Assembly (NCBI RefSeq): GCF_938031315.1
Contig: NZ_CALHHT010000128.1
Location: forward strand, 1 to 7,718
Direction of reading: 5' to 3'
Length of the DNA: 7,718 nucleotides
Origin: an uncultured Campylobacter sp.
GTDB taxonomy: Bacteria > Campylobacterota > Campylobacteria > Campylobacterales > Campylobacteraceae
Both the position numbers and the translations under genes were made by a program. A model generated the notes under the pieces. The model did not search any database and was not told the origin of the DNA. It was given only the letters and a program-made list of their open reading frames with translations. Of the stretch, positions 6,877-7,718 are shown in pieces; position 1 is the stretch's first letter, and each line of letters opens with the position of its first letter.

Positions 6877-7645
6877 GGTTGAAAGCTTAGACTTCGGCTA
6901 CGTAAAATCCGCTCCTCTGACGCTGCGCGACGTGAATTTAAACCTCGAAGCGGGCGCGATGCTGACGATTTTGGGTCAAAACGGCGCGGGTAAATCGACG
7001 CTTTTAAATTTAATCAGCGGCACGCTTGAGCCTCTGCGCGGTAAAATTTCAATCGACGGCAAGGATATGGCGAGCCTCAGCGCCAAAGGGCGCGCCGAGA
7101 TCATCGGCTACGTCTCGCAAAGCGAGGTCTGTGAGTACGATTACAGCGTATTCGAATACGTCCTGATGGGGCGCACGGCGCATATCGGGATCTTTTCGCA
7201 GCCGAGCGAAAAAGACTACAAGCTAGCGCAGCGCTACATGAAAATGCTTGAAATTTGGCACCTAAAAGATAAGATCATCACGCGCCTAAGCGGCGGCCAG
7301 AGGCAGATGGCGTCCATCGCGCGCGCCCTTTGCAGCGAGCCAAAGATCGTGATCTTCGACGAGCCCACCTCGGCGCTGGATTTTGCCAACCAATACAAAT
7401 TCCTCCGCGCCACGAAGGAGCTTTTAAAAAACGGCTACACCGTCGTTTTGGCCACGCACAATCCGGACTTCGCGCTGCTTTTGGGCGGATACGTCGCGCT
7501 CGTAAAAGGCGGCGGCGAGGTCGCATACGGCAAGGCCGAGCAGATCATAAAAAGCGAAATTTTAAGCAAACTATACGATCTGCAGCTCGATGTCAGTTAC
7601 AACGAAAAGGTCGGTCGCGTCTGCTGCTTGACGTATCCGTTTTGA
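6869..7645 (+). CDS. ABC transporter ATP-binding protein partner of the FecCD permease (FepC/BtuD type)
   Basis: A 258-residue cytoplasmic ATPase with all motifs in place: Walker A GQNGAGKST (36-44), Q-loop in GYVSQSE, signature LSGGQRQ (140-146), Walker B ending IFDEPTSALD (162-171) and the switch histidine in ATH (195-197). The spacing and the DEPTSALD form are those of iron-chelate, heme and vitamin B12 importers. It powers uptake through the preceding permease. Its ATG lies inside the 3' end of the permease gene (eight-base overlap), with AAAGGAAG (6857-6864) as ribosome site, so the two subunits are made together. The C-terminus ends in VGRVCCLTYPF, with a Cys pair of unknown meaning. 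Nothing looks broken. Its substrate is set by the missing binding protein. Confidence 0.92.
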   Translation: MVRVESLDFGYVKSAPLTLRDVNLNLEAGAMLTILGQNGAGKSTLLNLISGTLEPLRGKISIDGKDMASLSAKGRAEIIGYVSQSEVCEYDYSVFEYVLMGRTAHIGIFSQPSEKDYKLAQRYMKMLEIWHLKDKIITRLSGGQRQMASIARALCSEPKIVIFDEPTSALDFANQYKFLRATKELLKNGYTVVLATHNPDFALLLGGYVALVKGGGEVAYGKAEQIIKSEILSKLYDLQLDVSYNEKVGRVCCLTYPF

Positions 7646-7654
7646 TCTTGACTT

Positions 7655-7701
7655 CTCGCGGCGGCTAAGCCGCCGCTGCGAGCGGGAGTGCAAGCACTCC
7701 C
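7655..7701. terminator. Two tandem GC-rich hairpins after the transporter operon
   Basis: GCGGCGGCT (7658-7666) pairs with AGCCGCCGC (7668-7676), with flanking CTC/GAG able to extend the stem around a bulge. A second perfect inverted repeat follows at once: GGGAGTGC (7684-7691) and GCACTCCC (7694-7701), separated by AA. They begin about ten bases after the ATPase stop. Neither is followed by a T run on the plus strand, so they may be weak terminators, a bidirectional terminator shared with a convergent gene, or part of a palindromic repeat. Confidence 0.5.
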
Positions 7702-7718
7702 TGCACCCACCTAAAGTT

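Noticed and set aside
7330..7668. Long plus-strand frame overlapping the ATPase gene, and similar frames in the permease and cooS genes
   Set aside because: Each lies inside a strongly supported gene in another frame and has the Arg/Ala/His-rich composition of a shadow frame.
1..7718. CRISPR array, tRNA, rRNA or insertion sequence
   Set aside because: No regularly spaced repeats, cloverleaf-like segments, or transposase frames with terminal repeats were seen.

Overview
The window looks like a piece of a Campylobacterota genome, most likely an anaerobic, N2O-respiring Campylobacter of moderate GC content (something like the gracilis/rectus/showae group). This is inferred from nos-type genes, the codon style, strong AAGGA-type ribosome sites, and intergenic DNA saturated with AAATTT/AAATTTTA words. 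The species is not proven.

Layout, left to right. Bases 1-62 (minus strand) hold a small fragment of a cysteine synthase (its PLP phosphate-binding loop). It runs off the left edge, and the sequence upstream of it does not match the family, so it looks 5'-truncated. Bases 63-620 have no gene and are built from AAATTT-rich words. Bases 621-2083 encode a translationally coupled pair, nosY (ABC-2 type permease of the nitrous-oxide-reductase maturation system) and a divergent nosL (copper chaperone family). The usual upstream nosF ATPase gene is absent. A short AT-rich promoter region leads to cooS (2301-5021), an anaerobic Ni-Fe carbon monoxide dehydrogenase catalytic subunit. It carries an unusual N-terminal extension of about 287 residues: an Asn/Ser/Ala repeat tract followed by a His-rich, probably nickel-binding segment. 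Its active-site C-cluster lacks one canonical cysteine. A hairpin terminator follows. Bases 5069-5460 hold no credible gene. At 5461-5870 a promoter, ribosome site and start codon lead into what looks like a frameshifted, decayed gene. Bases 5884-7645 encode a FecCD-type metal-chelate permease and its ATPase, overlapping by 8 bases, and the window ends in two GC-rich hairpins.

Functionally the window touches three metal themes: copper delivery for N2O reductase, nickel-iron CO dehydrogenase, and uptake of a metal chelate or cofactor. No substrate-binding protein is intact here, so the substrate of the transporter is open. A link between it and nickel supply for CooS is a hypothesis only. The most unusual item is the CooS protein, with its fused His-rich extension and its Cys-to-Asp change at a cluster-ligand position.
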